64,000 nucleotides of DNA from Epiperipatus broadwayi (GCA_028023455.1 JAQFVV010006429.1:1650493-1714492); one strand, 5' to 3'; positions 36,482 to 48,249 are shown, counted from the stretch's first letter. Numbers and translations: made by a program. Notes: a model not told the origin generated them from the sequence alone.

Positions 36482-36727
36482 TTAATTAATATATGTGGAT
36501 ATATATCCATTCAATATATATAACAGAGTAATTTTGTAGTAGAAATGAGGGGAAAAAATCTCATGTGTTGATACAGATGTTGCTGTATGTGCTTTAAATC
36601 ATGGAGACATTTTGAAAAGGGCAAAAAAACATAATTTGCTGAAAAAGGCTTTTATATAATAATTTTATAATTTGTAATCTTTGTTGCTTGTATATATGTA
36701 TTTTTAAACATATTTGACTAATGTATA

Positions 36728-36954
36728 ATTAACACATAAATCAAGTAATATATTTCAATAATTCCACAATTAAAAAGGTAGTTTGTTTACCTAAGTCAGT
36801 AGCACCAAAGTTAAGATAAATAAACTGTTAAGTAGAAGGAGATCTTACAATGTGTCCTAAAGAATTATAAAACCCAAATATTTCAATTTTTTATTTAATT
36901 ATAAATGCACTATTTTATAAGAACTATCTTTAGCTATTTGGTAATGATGACTTC
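36728..36954. other. Short AT-rich spacer
   Basis: Nothing recognisable lies between the Penelope palindrome and the SINE fragment. Confidence 0.5.
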
Positions 36955-37048
36955 GCTTGCAATTGTATGTGATCATGTGTATCAGTGGTATGAGATAGTA
37001 AGGATAGTTGAAGGGTGCTTGATAGTCTGAGTTCAAATCTCCTATATT
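36955..37048 (+). mobile_element. tRNA-derived SINE-like repeat, family A, copy 4
   Basis: It contains GTGATCATGTGTATCAGTGG, identical to the reverse complement of copy 1 (9262-9432), and ends in GAGTTCAAATCTCC, a B box. The 5' region present in copies 1 and 2 is missing or diverged. Confidence 0.65.
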
Positions 37049-37788
37049 TATCATTGTCGTGAATAAGTTTATTTTATATCCTAATAGTATTATTTGTTAA
37101 TTCCTTGATTTCTATAATACTGTTATATAAATATATTACACGGACATAAATGCACACACTATCATCCAGTTCATTAATCACTTCATACATATTTAAATAA
37201 GATTTAGATCACCTAGAATGCATGTTGTCATGAGCCATACATGCAGAACAACTTATTATATGTTTTATATGATGTAATATTATCTTTACTGTCATCAATA
37301 AGATTACAATGTTATCATATGCTCAATTCTGTATCAAATGGCAAGAATGAAATCTGCATGAGAAAACATTTTTATATAAATCACAACATTTAAAATATAT
37401 TCTGATAGATATAACTTTTATTCTTATCACCAATTGGTCACAAAGCAATGTATACTATTTATTAATACATTTGTCTGCAATATATACCCATAAAATATCA
37501 TTATGAGAGCACACTGTAATATGCAATGAACTAATCATATGTCAGGATTTTTCTGTAATGTATAGAATACATTACTACTATAAACATTTTGTGTGTATTA
37601 TTATTTAGCATAGGCAAAGGAATACCACATCTGTATCTATATATTCTAGACAAAAAAATATAACAATTTTCAAAAAACCATTATTGCAAACTTTCAATAA
37701 GTTAAAATATTTATATCTGTCTCTAATATGGATATATATAAAAATAATATAAAATGTATGCATTTTTAAGCTTGTCATCTCAATAAAG

Positions 37789-38522
37789 AAACCAGATACA
37801 TCAAACATCACATGATCACCATCTCTATACTAGCACATAATTTGTTGTAAACAAAGGCAAAACTCCCCATACAGTAGTGCCACCCTGTGCCAAACAGAGT
37901 AATCAATGTATGCCAGAAGGCTTGTGCATAAAATCCCTATCTAGTGCATACTCATACAATATCCCCAGACTAGTTTCTGACTTGTGGCCATCATCAGTGA
38001 GGAGCCTTGGAGTGCACCTAGATCTTAGGATCTAATGCAACCCTCCAGCAGCCACCTTTTAACTCTACTTTACTACAAAACTATGAGAATGAAATTGAAA
38101 ACATTGTTAATATCTTCAATCTAAGCTCAATAGCTTATATAGTCATGTGGGTCTGAACTCAATTCAGCACCCATACATTTTGGTGTCTTTGGCTCTTAAA
38201 CAACCATAGCCACCACTATCCTATTAGGCAGAATTGGTGTTAAACCATCAAACATCACATGATCACCATCTCTATACTAGCCCATACTTTGTTGTAAACA
38301 AAGGCAAAACTCCCCATACAGTAGTGTCATCCTGTGCCAAACAGAGTAATCAATGGATGCCAGAAGGCTTGTGCATAAAATCTCTATCTAGTGCCTACTC
38401 ATCCAATATCCCCAGACTAGGGATTTTATGCACAAGCCTTCTGGCATACATTGATTACTCTGTTTGGCACAGGTTGGCACTACTGTATGGGGAGTTTTGC
38501 CTTTGTTTAAACCAGATACATC
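37789..38522. mobile_element. Compound foldback element with 14-bp flanking direct repeat and partial tandem unit
   Basis: The 14-bp AAACCAGATACATC occurs at 37789-37802 and again at 38509-38522 and may be a target duplication, longer than those of common DNA transposons. Inside, a unit of 447 bp starting CATCAAACATCACATGATC (37799) begins again at 38246. The second unit is cut at about 38417 and joined to a right arm (38418-38508) ending GTTTTGCCTTTGTTT. The right arm shares CAATGTATGCC with the first left arm (near 37912) and not with the second (CAATGGATGCC), so the true partners are the outer arms. The outer arms are about 90 bp. The plus-strand frame at 38234-38533 is not a gene. Confidence 0.75.
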
Positions 38523-38728
38523 CATATATTTAAACAACTTAAATCATATCAGGATTACAGTTTGACACTGTGTTAGTAAAAAAAATTCTACATTATTTAC
38601 ATTAAAGTATAACATCTTATAACATTAACATTTAATAACTTACAATTTTTCACAAGTGTTAATACGTAATAAAATAGTTCACTTGGCAGTATTACATTTA
38701 AAACCATTATGTTGCCTTTCTTATATAC

Positions 38729-39486
38729 TTTCTCCTGAACTGAATATAATCAATTTAACAGACAACTCCTAAATTAAAAATTTATTTCCATCAGATTGAC
38801 TTTCATTCAAAATTGAACCTTTTCAAGATGGTACTATTATTCAAAAAATGTCACATGATTTACATATCATCTAGAACACCCTCTATTGGCCAATCTCAAC
38901 TCTAAAAATGTTTTCATACTTTCCAATTTTTATTTAATACTCATTTTCCTCCCAACTTTATTCAACTTTGTACTAAATTCATACATTTTATTTTTATTTT
39001 TTTTGTATATACTTTGTTTTATATACTTTCCTTTCTTCATAATTTTTACAATATTTGATTACCTCAATACCCTTCTTCAAATTTTATAACATGCCCTGTT
39101 TCTAAGGACCATTTTGCTATTTTTTTAGAAACTGGGTGTATTATGAAATGTGAAGAAAGTATTGAGTTGATCAAATATTGCAGAAATTATAAAGAAAGGA
39201 AACTTATGAGACAATGTGTATAGAAAAACATAAAGAAAAATGTATGAATTGAGTCAAGGTTCAATAATATTGGGAGGAAAATGGGTATTAAATAAAAATT
39301 GGAATTAAAATATTTTTTAGGGTTGGGATTGGCCCATAGAGGGTGTTCTAGATGATATGTAAATCATGTGACATTTTTTATAACATCTTGAAAAGGTTCA
39401 ATTTTGAATGAAAGTCAATTTTATGGAAATAAATTTTTAATTTAGGAGTTATCTATTAAATTGATTATATTCAGTTCAGGAGAAAG
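38729..39486. mobile_element. Foldback element with arms of about 365 bp
   Basis: The left arm 38729-39102 (CTTTCTCCTGAACTGAAT to CCTGTTTCTA) and right arm 39126-39486 (TAGAAACTGGG to AGTTCAGGAGAAAG) are imperfect reverse complements along their entire length, with a 23-base centre. The arms share no sequence that I can see with the GGCAAAACT foldback family. No target duplication is obvious. The hydrophobic frame at 38886-39089 comes from T-rich sequence in the left arm and has no support as a gene. Confidence 0.85.
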
Positions 39487-39941
39487 ATAATAAAATAGAT
39501 ATGTAAGTAAAGTGAATAATGTGATATACTCTCAGTTCAAGTTGCTTATGATTTGGCCTATATAATTGCATGTAGTACAAAAGATAACATTGCCATACTT
39601 ATCTTTTCAAAATCTTTATCTTGTGACTTGGATTGAGAGTTTACTAATATATACCATCACTAATTGAATATTAATTGTGATTTTTAATATAAAATACTTT
39701 GAATTTTAAATTTGAATTTTGATAATTTCAATACTTTATTTTTTTAATAGTGGTAGTGGATATTTATGGAATCAAGTTGCATATTGAAGAAAAGAATTAA
39801 AGAGGACTTGTTTTTATTAAAAAGAGTTCAAAATATGAAACAAAATTGTAAAGATAATAATAATGTATGAGCTTCTGTTTGTTATGACCATAATAAATCA
39901 TGTATATATAGTTTTAATTTTAATTATAATAATGTCAAAAT
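39487..39941. other. AT-rich DNA without a supported gene
   Basis: No frame, repeat or motif stands out. Confidence 0.5.
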
Positions 39942-40489
39942 ATTGCAAATTAAGAGAAATAACAATAGAAGAAAAATAAAGGAAGCTATACTAATATAAA
40001 ATACAAGAAGGACTTAATCAATAGACAGGCATCAAATGTTAAGATCATGGAATTATGGGAAGGTTAACATTTCAAAGTATTAGTTGACAAAAACTACAAG
40101 GATAGTTGAAAGCACTCCTAAGTGATGATTATATTTTTTGTACTTTTCAAAATTATTGCTACTCTATTTACTAATATTTAATTATAAGTTTCTGTATATT
40201 GCTTTGAATAAATATTGTGAATTGAGAGAAATAACAAAAGAAGGAAAATAAAGGAAGCTATACTAATATATAAATACAAGAAAGATTTAATCAATAGACA
40301 GACATCAAATATTAAGATCATGGAATTATGAGAAAGTTAACCTTTCAAAGTATTAGTTGACAAAGTCTACAAGGATAGTTGAAAGTGCTCCTAAGTGACG
40401 ATTATATTTTTTGTACTTTTCAAAATTTTTGATTACTCTATTTACTAATATGTAATTATAAGTTTCTGTATATTGCTTTGAAGAAATAT
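39942..40489. repeat. Imperfect 272-bp tandem duplication
   Basis: Unit 1 (39942-40213) and unit 2 (40214-40489) align throughout. Shared landmarks include AAGGAAGCTATACTAATAT, CATCAAATRTTAAGATCATGG, CTACAAGGATAGTTGAAAG and TAAGTTTCTGTATATTGCTTTG. They differ at roughly one base in fifteen. The core GTTGACAAA..CTACAA...TAGTTGAAAG is also found in the loop and right arm of hairpin 1 (about 33196-33230), so the two loci share a repeat family. Confidence 0.85.
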
Positions 40490-41165
40490 AGACATTGATT
40501 TATAATATATATCATGTTGTTATAGAAAAAGTTCATTATTGTTTTAAAATAGTATATTACACAATAGAAATGACTTATGTTGATATAACATCCAACTTCA
40601 AATTTAAACAATTTCATAGTCATAAACATAAAGTATTCTTTAATTATTTATTTCAAAGTTCTTTGTACCAGATTTGATTGCAGCTCTTTTTTTTTTAATT
40701 TTATATATAAAATTGAATGCCTAAAATCCCCTTTAAATGAAATCATTTATTTTCTTTATAATGTTGCTGCAGATACTATATATTCTATGATACTTTACAA
40801 AATATTTGTGAATAATTTAAATCTTGGCCATCATTCATTAAGAAGAGTCCTACTGAGCTAGCCAGTCATAATCTTAGGATTGAAAATGAAGCTAATTGTA
40901 TTCTACACATTTTAGCTACAGTGATTTCAGAATGCTGTAGGCTATTGTATTCCTTATAGCAATTTATTTTAGAGCACTGCCAATTAGGAAATTCTTCAGA
41001 CATGCAGCCTTAAATTATATTCTTTTTAAAATGATATCAATCCTAATATATGGATTATCCCTAATATATGGGTTATGTGCATTCAGAAATTAACATGTCT
41101 TTTTAAGTGTTTTAATGTAAGTTTTAAAACATTAATATTTTTTATTATTATTATTAATTATTATT
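40490..41165. other. AT-rich DNA without a supported gene
   Basis: Nothing recognised. The 60-codon frame at 40495-40677 has no motif. Confidence 0.5.
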
Positions 41166-42508
41166 ATTATTGCAATTATTATTTCAATTTTTCACCTTTT
41201 TCTAGGGTTTATGAAAGATGTATTTACAGTAATATTATTGTAAATATGATTAAGATGTTATCTAATTATCAACTTGGTTTTCAACCTGGTAAATCTATTG
41301 AAATTAAGTTAATGGAGATATCTGAACACATTGCTCATGTCTTATCTGAAGAGAAGCAATTAGATGTTGTATATTGTTGATATGACTCAGGCATTTGATA
41401 AAGTTACACATATTAGACTTTTATATAATCTTAGAGCATTGGGAGTTAGTCCTCATTTAATTGAATGGTTTACCAATTACTTGAGGGGTTGTAAATCTTA
41501 GGTGTATATTTATAGAATCAATTCTCATCTTTTTAATAATATATTAGATGTTTCTCAGGGTTGAATATTAACACTTTCACTCTTTAATGTTTTTATGTAT
41601 GATCAAATTATAAAAAATAGTATGGATACTTACTTGTGCTGATGATTGTAAATTATTCAAAAGAATTATTATTTATAATGATCACATTAAGGTTCAAATG
41701 TATATAGATTGTATTAAGGTTTGGTGTAAGTATAAAATATGGAGATTAATATTCATAAATCATGCATTGTTTCCTATACTAATAAAACTGAAAAATCTGT
41801 TTATCAGCATAAAATTGAGAATGTTGTTATTATATATAAAATGATTGTATCTTATTTAGGAATTATATTTTGTAATAATTTTACTTTTAATGCACATATT
41901 AAGTATATTATTAATAAAGCATACAGAAAAAAGGGTGTATTTTAAGCTATGGGAGAAATTTATTTACTTCCATTAAATAGAGGTTTTTTTTTCTCTTGTT
42001 CTTTTTATATGGAATTTGAATTTGCTTAATATTCTGTCTAGAATACATAATGTTGAAAAAAAATTCAATAAATTAATAATGGGAGAATATCAAAATGTTA
42101 AAACGTATTGAAAGAAACAACAATGTTGAAAGATGTGATATTCTTGAAAAAGTTAATTGGTGGAAAAATTGATGTCAATGACTGTATACCAAAAATAAAA
42201 TTGAAAATACATAATTGTCTGCTAAGAGAAATGCATACTTTCGGAGTTAATAAATGTAAAAATACTTTCTTCAGCAGGTCAGTTATTAATAGATTGCAAA
42301 GAGTATATAATCTAAATTTTAATAATATTGATGTTTTTGTGATCAGTTTATTATGAATGTTAGAAAAGAACTAAACTTATAATTGGAAACATATATTTAT
42401 ATATAATCTTATGTATATAATTTGTTGTTGTTTTTTACTTTTTTTTTGTTTGTTTGTTTATTGTATATTTTTGTTAAAGTGTAAATGTTGAAATGCACAT
42501 AATAAATA
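41166..42508 (+). pseudogene. CR1/Jockey-superfamily LINE, 5'-truncated, decayed
   Basis: Blocks read across frames are RVYERCIY (about 41200), NYQLGFQPGKSIEIK (41263-41307), LDVVY, then DMTQAFDKV (about 41377-41404), LIEWFTNYLRGCKS (about 41457), DVSQG (about 41548) and ADDCKLF (about 41637). The last is the catalytic Asp pair with the preceding Ala. The C-terminal end has CLLREMHTFGVNKCKNTFF and SRSVINRL (42214-42300), which resembles the conserved end of CR1, L2 and Jockey polymerases. The 3' UTR runs to ATAATAAATAG at about 42500 and then directly into ATTATT repeats. The endonuclease is absent. Multiple stops and frameshifts show it is inactive. The 5' side coincides with a short ATT-rich stretch (41140-41180). 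Confidence 0.75.
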
Positions 42509-43092
<584 letters not shown>

Positions 43093-43109
43093 ATTGTTCA
43101 ATCCTGGTG

Positions 43110-43133
43110 GTGGTGAGGTGGTGGTGGTAGTGA

Positions 43134-43214
<81 letters not shown>

Positions 43215-43266
43215 CAGCAGCAGCAGTAGCAGTAGTAACAGTAATAGTAGTAGTAGTAGCAGTAGC

Positions 43267-43303
<37 letters not shown>

Positions 43304-43345
43304 ATAGTAGTATTGTTGGTGTTATTATTATTTTTATTATTATTA
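43110..43345. repeat. (GTA)n/(GTG)n compound trinucleotide array
   Basis: Starts with GTG-rich sequence, then a long GTA run with GCA and ACA interruptions near 43214-43270, ending in TTATTATTA. It sits at the 5' truncation point of the inverted Tx1 copy. The 86-codon poly-Val frame is translation of the array. Confidence 0.9.
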
Positions 43346-44746
43346 ACTTTTTAATAATTAAAGCAAAATATTTTTAAAAATCCTGCAATATATATTAGCA
43401 TATTAAGCACACACATACTTGCATATATAGCTATACTCAGCATAATACATGCTGATTTATTAATGTTATAAGTTGTTTGTTTCCTAGATATATGTTTCTT
43501 TTACAATTATATACAACTAGTTTAATTTTCTTTTGCTTTTCCTAGCTTGTATCTAAAGAATAAATGCTCTGTGTTGTATTATACCTCTATCTATGGCTAT
43601 AATCATGTGAAATGATTATATCATTTTATATTCCCACAGAGTCAACAAAAAAGGTAATAAATATAAAATAATAAGTGACAAATAATCAAAACATTTTTTA
43701 GCATCTATATATATAAATAAATTGTAATAATAGTCTTTTTTAATAATAATTTTTTTATCCTTGCAACCTTTTATCTGAATTGCTTCCATGTTACTCACAT
43801 CATTTTTTAGACATTGTTGGAAGGAACTTTTCAACAAAGTTCTCCCTAGCCTCACATGTATTTAGAACTATGTATATCTTCTTTATTTGAGTCTCATATA
43901 CATATTTCTTATCTATATTAAGCAGGTAATGTAGTTTTGATTGATTTTTCTCTATGATGTATTATTTTTCTTTATTTTGCCTTTGATTGTTGCATTACTA
44001 TTTTTATACAGTTCTAATACAACCATCTATTCTCAGATAAAACAACTATTTAGGTTTTATTTATACTTTTCCACATCCTTGTAGCCATTTTCTTTTCTTG
44101 TCTTTTTAATCTTTATAGCACAGAATTTTTCTATTACGGATGCTAAAGAGCTTAACTATTTCTTTCATAATTTATCTTGAATCTTGGCATATTTTATAAC
44201 ACTTTTTTTAAATTAATTTTCTTTCTAGGTTCTGTTTTACCATCAATGTCAATATTATCTTTGTTACAGAATTCACTTTTTAAATTAACTGTATCTTTAT
44301 CTTTTGATTCATCTTTATAATTGTTTATTATATCTTTATTGGAAACTGTCAATGGTATACTTCTATGTGTTATAGTGTTACAAAATAAGTATGTGTGTAT
44401 ATATATGTACATCTGTAGATACTAATATTGTAAATAAACTATTTTCTGCTATAAATTGTTACTACATAGTATTTGCATAATTACTTTTATTATATTCACT
44501 CTAGAAATTTACATGATTATCATTCCCTTAACTTTAAATAAGTTTATGCTAATTAATTATATATTCAGTAGTCATACAGAAAGAGTAAAAAAATGCCGTT
44601 AAGGGTATATTTGTGCAAAATCTCTGCAAAATAGATGCAGGAATACAATTCGTATAGATTGAAGTTGTGCATGTTTAGAAGTATTACTCACACATAATAG
44701 AAAATGTTCAAACATACAGATACTACCATTCTATAGGATAATTTTT
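43346..44746. other. AT-rich DNA without a supported gene
   Basis: A minus-strand frame at 44194-44412 has a hydrophilic stretch (NNYKDESKDKDTVNLKSEF) less like random AT translation, with further readable pieces beyond it toward 44050 across stops. I cannot assign it; it may be a remnant of another element. The minus frame at 43616-43855 is also unassigned. Confidence 0.4.
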
Positions 44747-44834
44747 TGTTTCATTTTACCTATATATATATATATATATATATAATTTTATGTTTCATTT
44801 TACCTATATATATATATATATATATATAATTTTA
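44747..44834. repeat. Perfect 44-bp tandem duplication containing (TA)n
   Basis: Units 44747-44790 and 44791-44834 both read TGTTTCATTTTACC, a 24-base TA run, then ATTTTA. Identity including the microsatellite length suggests recent origin. Confidence 0.9.
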
Positions 44835-45239
44835 TTATGAATAAAATAAATTCATATTTAATTTTACTTGTGTTGTTTGTTATAGATGTCATTTGACTGA
44901 TGTATTAGTATACTCCCAGGATGCAGAGCAGATTACAGCAGTCAATAAAAAAAACCAGTGCAAAAAATAGCATAATGTTGTGGCCAACAAAAGAACTTGT
45001 GAAAACAATAGATTATTGGCATAGAATTATAAGCAACAACAGATGACTGCAGGCAGTTAGTACAAGGGTGCCATTTATGAACAAAAGTTTTGTGACATTT
45101 GTGTATAAAATAAACAAACAGTCAATACACTGGCCTTACATAATAATATTAAAAAAAATGATGTTGACAATGCAAAAAATTATTGTTTGTACATAAAGCA
45201 TTTTAAAAAGTATATGCTCATTAACAAGATAGAAGATGA

Positions 45240-47830
45240 TAACCTAAAGGTAACAAGACTGATGTGACTTATGAGCAAAAATATTTTGCAAATAACAAAG
45301 AGCCTTTGTAAACGAAAGCTTCCAGTTGAAGTAGCCTACCCAGAACTTAATGAAAAGTTAATCAAACACTTTCAACCTGTACTTGTGTTTCAAAAATAGA
45401 AAACAGCAATGAATGATAAATATCAAGAATATAACAGGGTACCACAAGAGTTCAAAAAATTGTGTGAATTTAAGGCTGAATTAGATGATGTGATCTTCAG
45501 TCAATTACTATTGGGAATTATTCAACAATATGTTATGTTAATTTCTCCTTGGTAAATCAGCATTGACATACAAACAGGCAGTTGATAAATGTGTAACTGA
45601 TGAATTAGTCATGGGAAAGGTTGCAGAATTCAATAAAATAGAGATACCTATTCACATTCAAAATGACAGTGAATAAAGCAGACATTGAATTCATTAATTG
45701 TCAAAGTCATATGAAAGTTTTATATGTTATTGTTGCAGTAAAAAGAATCATTTAAAGAAAATCTAGAAATTCAAAAAAGAAATATTATTATACATGTAGA
45801 AAAACTGAATAATTATCATGTGTTTGTCATGCAAAAAAAAAAAATAGTAAAAAGAAATTACATGTGGATTTCAAATCACTTGGAAGAGAAAATAAGAAAA
45901 AACCCTAAATTAAAAAAATAATTGCTGCAGATAATAAACATATTTTGTAGAATGTAAGGATTCTCAAACAAAAAATCAATATAAAAATTGACAGTAGTTT
46001 AGGGTTGTATTTAATTTCACAAAAATTATAGAAGTGGAAAATAGTGTTACCATTGAGAAAGCAGAATACAGATGTGAATGGAAATGGAATTGAATACATG
46101 GGAAAGCAACGGAACCAGTCAATCTGAAGGTAAAAAAAAATTACTACCCCAATCCATTGTGAAACAAGATCTTACTCTCAGCTTAGGGAGAAAATGGTTT
46201 GGACAGCAGAGAGTCCAAATTTATATAGTCAAAAATAAAGCTATGGTTCAAATTCAGAGTCAAAAATTTACAACTATATAAGTCAATACCATCAGAGTTT
46301 AAAACCAACCCTGTTGAGATAGATGTAGAAAGTATGTAAGATTTATTTTACCTTAAGATCAAAAGTGAACGAAGTAATTTAGGAGTGGTACTAACTCCAA
46401 TAGAAGAATAATCATTGATTTACTCAGATTGCTTTTTATTATAAAACCAGATGGACCTGTCTGCTTATACAGAGATTACCAAATAACACTAAATAAATAC
46501 ATAAATAAAGGCACTTATCCAGTGTCAAGTGTTCGAGAAATAATAGTGTCATTGAAGAATGCCAAATTTGTACTAAACTCAATTTGAAATCTGCATTCTA
46601 TTAAAATCCCATTCCTAGTAGAACAGCAGAGTTATTGACAATATGTACTTATCTGAGGTTATTCAAGTACAATAAATTACCTTATAAAATGACAATTGCA
46701 CTAAATCTATTTCAGGCTAAAACAGACAGTTTCTTTCAAGGTATGGAAGATGTTATTCCTTATCTTAACAACATACTATTTATGGTAGACCCAGAAGGTG
46801 AATTATCTACATGTGTTATAAAAGTCTGTATGCATCTGGATAAAATTGTGCAAGGTTAAATGTTCTTAAGTGTATTTGGGTCACTATGGAAATTATGATC
46901 TTAATACATTCAATCAATACTAACAGAAAGTACCCTTGCCTGAATAAGGTGAGAGAAGTAAAAAAAATATCACTAAATTGAAGGATATTGAAGTCATGCA
47001 TATATTTCTAGGTTTTACTAAATTTTTATGAGAGTTTTTGGAAGTGGAAAGCACATTTTACCATGCCATTAAACTAATTACTAAAGAAAAAACAAGGTGA
47101 AAATATAATGAAGAACATAAGAATGCTTCCAATAGAAGAAAGGAACTGCTTGCTTTTGAAAATTTACTTGTTCCTAACATAATAACCAGGAAGTCATTAT
47201 TACTACTAACATCTCAAATTAAGGTATAGAAGAAGTTGTATTACATTACTGCTATGAGGGTAAATGCTATGCCTCCTGAAAATTGACAGCTGCAAAAAAA
47301 AATTATAGTAGTCAACTGGATAGAGAAGCTCTGGTATTAATACATTCTACAAAAATATCAATTTATTCATGAATGCAAGTTCAAAATTTATACTGATAAT
47401 CATACACTAATGGGTATATATGATAATGTGAGGAAAAGTCCACAACACACCAGAGACTAATTCATTGGATTAATATATTAACCAAGTATGATTTTGAGCT
47501 AATTTTTAAATTCAATAAAGCAATTAGTCACATGGATGCACTATCAAGATAAGGTTTAAATGTGAGTTTAGAAATAAAATTACAGAGATTAATTACACAG
47601 ATTGAATGAAAAACATTGCACAGGATATATCACAATAGTTGCTGAATAGACCAAATAGTATACAGGTTACCAAGTTTTACAAAAATGGATAAAACATGAT
47701 TGGTCAAATGAATGAACAGATTGTGGGTTCAAACCTATTTGCAATAAGCATAGGTGTCTATTTATCTGTAAAAAGTGTGTATTAATGACTTACCAAGTAC
47801 TCATATTGAAGCCGTAAATATGGTTTCACA
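45240..47830 (+). pseudogene. Ty3/gypsy-type gag-pol, 5' part (gag, CCHC, RT, RNase H), decayed
   Basis: The gag tail reads YPELNEKLIKHF (about 45345), then EFKKLCEFKAELDDVIFSQL (about 45448-45508). Two zinc knuckles are still visible as CYCCSKKNHLKK (about 45735) and TCRKTExLSCVCHAK (about 45790). RT starts at KPDGPVCLYRDYQ (46443), continues with YPVSSVREI (about 46515) and KYNKLPYKM (about 46672), and reaches PYLNNILF at 46759. There the usual catalytic YLDD is YLNN, so both Asp are lost. RNase H has SQLDREALVLI (about 47310), IYTDN (about 47377) and, at its end, SHMDALSR (47526-47549; family ADALSR). A pre-integrase block (GFKPICNKHRCLF, about 47725) follows. Stops occur every 20-60 codons. 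LTRs were not identified. The normal product is the polyprotein of an LTR retrotransposon. Confidence 0.85.
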
Positions 47831-47935
47831 TATTTGTGCTTCACCTGTTGCTAACTATATAACTACTAACACGATTTGAACCCAACTCACATGTAATTAG
47901 CACCAGTAATTAACGATTAGTGATAGCATATATAT
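47831..47935 (-). mobile_element. Possible tRNA-derived SINE-like sequence
   Basis: On the minus strand GGGTTCAAATCGTG (about 47870-47883) matches an RNA polymerase III B box. The expected A box, 30-60 bases upstream near GGTGCTAATTACATG, is weak. It begins where the gypsy reading ends, so it is part of the DNA that splits that element. No other copy is seen in the window. Confidence 0.35.
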
Positions 47936-48249
47936 ATGAATCTAAATGGATTTTTACTAAATTTTAAATATTTATGGTGAATTAATTATAAAAAGGGATA
48001 TTTGTGTTATAAATATCAAGAAAATTTTAATTTTTTTAAGCTCATTTAATTCGTGTATACATATATATGATAAATAAATAATTTTATATATATTGTAAAT
48101 AAAAAAAATTTATTAATAATTTATATAAAATAAAATTGACATTTAAGAATCACACAAAGTAATCATTAAATCGTGTAATTTTGGCTAGTCATTGTATCAT
48201 TCTAAAAATGTATAAAATGTTATAAATACCAAAGATTTTATAATTAAAT

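Larger units (their letters stand above)
35046..36727. mobile_element. Inverted pair of Penelope-like element fragments (arms about 765 bp)
   Basis: The left arm (35046-35815) and right arm (35966-36727) are reverse complements over their whole length, around a 150-bp spacer. Each arm encodes, reading outward from the centre, the C-terminal GIY-YIG endonuclease region of a Penelope-like retroelement followed by about 240 bp of 3' sequence. The outer halves are close to identical (the last 60 residues of the two frames match), but a stretch of about 110 bp at 36146-36260 in the right arm is strongly diverged. The spacer codes for the next upstream piece of the protein on the plus strand. So the right copy is 5' longer and the left copy is an inverted, shorter duplicate. 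No reverse transcriptase domain is present. Confidence 0.85.

Noticed and set aside
37973-37997. A working hammerhead ribozyme
   Set aside because: The core string is present once, but stem I is poor, stem III would need a bulge, and other copies lose CTGATGA or GAAAC. Kept only as a weak finding.
38886-39089. 67-codon hydrophobic frame as a small membrane protein
   Set aside because: It lies wholly in the T-rich left arm of a foldback element and has no mirrored counterpart or motif.
28305-39486. CRISPR-like array
   Set aside because: Repeats here are palindromic transposon pieces and microsatellites with irregular spacing. There are no evenly spaced short repeats with unique spacers and no cas-like genes, and the window is eukaryotic in character.
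44194-44412. Minus-strand frame with a hydrophilic segment
   Set aside because: Its residues look less random than most, but I could not match it to any family and the flanking sequence breaks into stops. Not enough to call a gene or element.
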